Shown piece by piece: positions 7,434-9,389 of a stretch of 9,389 nt of DNA (its first letter is position 1; each line of letters begins with the position of its first letter). The position numbers were made by a program, and so were the translations under genes. The notes under the pieces are model-generated. The model made no database searches. It was not told where the DNA came from and worked only from the letters and a program-made list of their open reading frames with translations. This stretch comes from Ramlibacter sp. (lineage in GTDB: Bacteria; Pseudomonadota; Gammaproteobacteria; Burkholderiales; Burkholderiaceae_C), in the NCBI GenBank assembly GCA_023701085.1, contig JAMPXR010000070.1:1-9389 (forward strand), in the 5' to 3' direction.

Positions 7434-8495
7434 TCATCGGAATTGGCGCAGGAACCTGACGTCCCCGTCGAAGAACAGGCGCAGGTCGTTCACGCCGTAG
7501 CGCAGCATGGTTAGCCGGTCCGGCCCCATGCCGAAGGCGAAGCCGATGTACTTCTCCGGGTCCAGGCCCATGTTGCGCACCACCGCCGGGTGCACCTGGC
7601 CCGAGCCGCACACTTCCAGCCAGCTGCCCGCCAGCGGCCCGCTCTGGAACTGGATGTCGATCTCCGCGCTGGGTTCGGTGAACGGGAAGAAGCTGGGCCG
7701 AAAGCGCAGCGCCAGGTCGTCGCTCTCGAAAAAGGTGCGGCAGAAATCGGTGAAGACCACCTTCAGGTCCTTGAAGCTCACGTTCTCGCCCAGCCACAGG
7801 CCCTCGCACTGGTGGAACATCGGCGAATGCGTCGCGTCGCTGTCCACGCGATAGGTGCGCCCCGGGGCGATCACGCGGATCTCGGGCATGGTGCCGCCCG
7901 CCTGCACCGTCTTCGCGTGCTTCTTGATGTGCGCATGCGCATAGCGCACCTGCATCGGGCTGGTGTGCGGCCGCAGGTTGTAGGCGATGCCGTCCTCACC
8001 CTTGATGTCGACGTAGAAAGTGTCCTGCATCGAACGCGCGGGATGGTTGGGCGGATTGTTCAGGGACGTGAAGCTGTGCCAATCGGTCTCGATCTCGGGC
8101 CCATCGGCGACGTCGAACCCCATGCTCGCGAAGATGCGCTCGATGCGCTCCATCGTGAGGCTCACCGGATGCAGGCCGCCGGGGTCGCGCAGCCGTCCGG
8201 GCAGCGTCACGTCCAGCGCCTCCGCCTTGAGCTGCGCATCGAGCTCCGCGTCCGCGAGCGCCTGGCGCCGTCCGGCCAGCGCCGCCTCGATGGCCTGCTT
8301 GGCCGCGTTGATGGCGGCCCCGCGCGTCTTCTTCTCGTCCACGCCCAGCGCGCCCAGGCCTTTCATCAGCTCGGTGATGCGGCCGGACTTGCCGATGAAC
8401 TGCGCCTTGGCATTTTCGAGATCGGCGGGCGTGCGCGCGCCGGCGAACGCGCGGCGCGCGCTGTCGACGATGGAATCCAGTGTGTCGGTGGACAT
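7434..8495 (-). CDS. pheS: Phenylalanine-tRNA ligase alpha subunit (353 aa)
   Basis: This is the catalytic subunit of the enzyme that joins phenylalanine to tRNA-Phe. Residues 1-100 form the helical N-terminal arm that contacts tRNA. The class II catalytic core shows motif 2 at about 207-232 ([10 protein letters not shown], then [10 protein letters not shown]), the [16 protein letters not shown] segment at 265-280 and motif 3 at about 318-335 ([11 protein letters not shown]). A320 corresponds to E. coli A294, the residue that limits amino-acid pocket size, and is the usual alanine. The ATG start fits the family length. There is no Shine-Dalgarno sequence; instead a stable hairpin ends 9 nt upstream, which may control expression. 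pheT follows 54 nt downstream, so both subunits come from one message. Confidence 0.98.
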   Translation of the reverse strand: MSTDTLDSIVDSARRAFAGARTPADLENAKAQFIGKSGRITELMKGLGALGVDEKKTRGAAINAAKQAIEAALAGRRQALADAELDAQLKAEALDVTLPGRLRDPGGLHPVSLTMERIERIFASMGFDVADGPEIETDWHSFTSLNNPPNHPARSMQDTFYVDIKGEDGIAYNLRPHTSPMQVRYAHAHIKKHAKTVQAGGTMPEIRVIAPGRTYRVDSDATHSPMFHQCEGLWLGENVSFKDLKVVFTDFCRTFFESDDLALRFRPSFFPFTEPSAEIDIQFQSGPLAGSWLEVCGSGQVHPAVVRNMGLDPEKYIGFAFGMGPDRLTMLRYGVNDLRLFFDGDVRFLRQFR

Positions 8496-8504
8496 AAAGT
8501 TGAA

Positions 8505-8535
8505 ACAGGGCTAGTGCCTGCGGCCCTAGCCCCGT
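8505..8535 (-). promoter_or_regulatory. Stable hairpin just upstream of pheS: candidate attenuator or terminator
   Basis: On the minus strand ACGGGGCTAG pairs with CTAGCCCTGT (10 bp, one G-U). Past a single G-A mismatch, GCC pairs with GGC around a GCA loop. It sits inside the 92-nt rplT-pheS gap and ends 9 nt before the pheS ATG. The bases after it (TTCAACTTT) are only partly T-rich. A weaker stem, GGCGGG/CCCGCC at 8554-8581, lies between it and rplT. In E. coli pheST is controlled by attenuation at this place through a Phe-rich leader peptide; I find no such leader here. Confidence 0.5.
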
Positions 8536-8587
8536 CCTTGCTGATTACACCTGGGCGGGAGCAAAACGCGTCGCGCCCGCCGTGAAC

Positions 8588-8947
8588 TCAAGCAGCCAGC
8601 TTGGCCTTGACCTGCTCCACGATACCGGCGAACGCCGCCTTGTCGTGCACTGCGATGTCCGCCAGCATCTTGCGGTCGATGTCGATGCCGGCCTTTCGGA
8701 TGCCGTTGGCGAACTGGCTGTACGTCAGCCCCAGTTCCCGGGCTGCCGCGTTGATGCGGGCGATCCAGAGCTGCCGGAACACCCGCTTCTTGGTGCGGCG
8801 GTCCCGGTAGGCGTACTGGCCGGCCTTCATCACCGCCTCCTTGGCGATGCGGAAGACGTTGCCGCGGCGGCCGCGGAAGCCCTTGGCCAGGGCGAGAACC
8901 TTCTTGTGGCGGGCGCGAGCCGTTACACCACGTTTGACGCGAGGCAT
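8588..8947 (-). CDS. rplT: 50S ribosomal protein L20 (119 aa)
   Basis: L20 is a primary 23S rRNA-binding protein needed early in assembly of the large subunit. The sequence is the standard L20: a long basic N-terminal extension ([28 protein letters not shown]) and a globular C-terminal RNA-binding domain from about residue 60 ([20 protein letters not shown]). Length matches the family. The frame is open further upstream, but the start at 8947 is fixed by AGGAG 7 nt before it and by the family N-terminus. It lies 25 nt after rpmI and forms one operon with it. In E. coli L20 represses its own operon by binding the leader of rpmI; whether that happens here is not visible. Confidence 0.98.
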   Translation of the reverse strand: MPRVKRGVTARARHKKVLALAKGFRGRRGNVFRIAKEAVMKAGQYAYRDRRTKKRVFRQLWIARINAAARELGLTYSQFANGIRKAGIDIDRKMLADIAVHDKAAFAGIVEQVKAKLAA

Positions 8948-8954
8948 GTTGCTT

Positions 8955-8959
8955 CTCCT
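8955..8959 (-). promoter_or_regulatory. Shine-Dalgarno AGGAG of rplT
   Basis: AGGAG lies 7 nt before the ATG at 8947 and rules out the longer in-frame start at 9025, which would overlap rpmI. Confidence 0.85.
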
Positions 8960-8972
8960 TGTTCGTCGGGGT

Positions 8973-9176
8973 TCAGAGGCCGGCGAAGGGCAGCATCTGC
9001 GCGATGTGACCCATGTTGGTCTCATGCACAGCGGTCGGGCCCCGCAGGTGTCGCTTGTTCTTGGTGGTCTTCTTGGTCAGGATGTGACGCTTGAAGGCCT
9101 GCGCGCGCTTGACGGTCCCGCCGGGACGAACGCGGAAGCGCTTTTTCGCCCCGCTCTTGGTCTTCATCTTGGGCAT
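8973..9176 (-). CDS. rpmI: 50S ribosomal protein L35 (67 aa)
   Basis: L35 is a small, very basic protein of the large ribosomal subunit. The sequence is a textbook L35: [15 protein letters not shown] at the start, the [15 protein letters not shown] core, and KRHLRG followed by a short C-terminal helix. The length of 67 residues is close to the usual 65. The ATG at 9176 has AGGAG 7 nt upstream; a longer in-frame start at 9248 would add residues unlike the family. It is followed after 25 nt by rplT and preceded by infC with an unusually roomy 141-nt gap that contains hairpins. Confidence 0.98.
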   Translation of the reverse strand: MPKMKTKSGAKKRFRVRPGGTVKRAQAFKRHILTKKTTKNKRHLRGPTAVHETNMGHIAQMLPFAGL

Positions 9177-9183
9177 GTGAATG

Positions 9184-9188
9184 CTCCT
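9184..9188 (-). promoter_or_regulatory. Shine-Dalgarno AGGAG of rpmI
   Basis: AGGAG lies 7 nt before the ATG at 9176 and fixes this start over the longer in-frame one. Confidence 0.85.
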
Positions 9189-9280
9189 TTTGCCTTGTGC
9201 TCGTGAGGCGCCGCGAAGTCCTTCCGCGTCTTGATGGCCCCGAGCCACTTGTTCGAAAGCCCGAGGGCCTTCACTTCAAC

Positions 9281-9309
9281 CGCGCCACCGGCGACCGGCC
9301 GCTGGCGCG
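9281..9309 (-). promoter_or_regulatory. Two-part hairpin in the infC-rpmI gap
   Basis: CGCGCCA pairs with TGGCGCG (7 bp). Inside, beyond a G-G mismatch, CGGC pairs with GCCG around a 5-nt loop. It begins 8 nt after the infC stop. There is no T tract, so it is not a standard intrinsic terminator. A smaller stem with a CTCG tetraloop follows at 9256-9271. The gap (9177-9317) is where enteric bacteria keep the L20-binding leader, so a role in L20 feedback or RNA processing is possible but unproven. Confidence 0.4.
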
Positions 9310-9317
9310 TCGATTCT

Positions 9318-9389
9318 TCAGGCGGACGCCGCCTGGGAGGCTTCCGCCATCGGCCTGGCCGCCAGCTTCTTCTTGCCCGGCGCGATCAT
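9318..9389 (-). CDS. infC: Translation initiation factor IF-3, C-terminal end only
   Basis: Only the last 23 codons and the TGA stop are in the window. They read MIAPGKKK followed by a short Ala-rich tail (LAARPMAEASQAASA). This matches the end of IF3, where the last beta strand (E. coli MVLAPKKK) closes the 30S-binding C-terminal domain. The Ala-rich tail beyond the fold is common in Burkholderiales and probably disordered. The position directly before rpmI and rplT confirms the call, since infC-rpmI-rplT is one of the most conserved bacterial gene orders. IF3 keeps the ribosomal subunits apart and checks start-codon pairing. Confidence 0.88.
   Translation of the reverse strand: MIAPGKKKLAARPMAEASQAASA

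Noticed and set aside
4917..7514. An 865-codon open frame on the plus strand, antisense to pheT
   Set aside because: It is the mirror of pheT codon bias in GC-rich DNA: the protein is rich in Arg, His, Gln and Ala in low-complexity patterns, has no recognisable domain, and pheT on the other strand is beyond doubt.
8948..9025. Longer start for rplT giving 145 residues
   Set aside because: The extra residues overlap rpmI, are unlike L20, and the AGGAG site favours the ATG at 8947.
9177..9248. Longer start for rpmI giving 91 residues
   Set aside because: The extra residues are unlike L35, and AGGAG sits directly before the ATG at 9176.

Overview
The window is chromosomal DNA from a GC-rich betaproteobacterium. 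It is most likely of the order Burkholderiales, and the protein sequences look like Comamonadaceae (inference from remembered family sequences, not a search). Almost everything recognisable is on the minus strand. The one exception is the Nudix gene at the left edge, which converges on the rest.

Reading in the direction of transcription (right to left), the first block is a conserved translation cluster. It holds the 3' end of infC (9318-9389), rpmI (8973-9176), rplT (8588-8947), pheS (7434-8495), pheT (4962-7379), ihfA (4589-4957), a MerR-type regulator (4041-4490) and a tRNA-Pro with anticodon GGG (3890-3966). The tRNA has a perfect TATAAT -10 box in front and ends in a strong intrinsic terminator (3835-3874). 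This order is familiar from proteobacteria: initiation factor IF3, ribosomal proteins L35 and L20, both subunits of phenylalanyl-tRNA synthetase, and the IHF alpha subunit. The intergenic regions carry structures that could be regulatory: a 29-nt hairpin between infC and rpmI, a hairpin ending 9 nt before the pheS start, and a perfect 14-bp palindrome over the regulator's start codon.

The second block is a two-gene signalling module on the same strand. One gene encodes a soluble class III adenylate cyclase fused to an FHA phosphothreonine-binding domain (2791-3687). It is followed after 114 nt by a membrane-spanning Hanks-type Ser/Thr kinase (499-2676). The kinase has a long Ala/Pro-rich extracytoplasmic arm ending in a symmetric four-cysteine module. 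Kinase beside FHA domain suggests that kinase phosphorylation could recruit or control the cyclase; this is inference.

The left edge carries most of a Nudix hydrolase gene (1-438, plus strand, 5' end outside the window). No mobile element, CRISPR array, prophage or clearly foreign segment is visible. The most interesting items are the kinase/cyclase pair, the kinase's cysteine module, and the untranslated structures in the infC-rpmI and rplT-pheS gaps. Most of the rest is ordinary housekeeping sequence.
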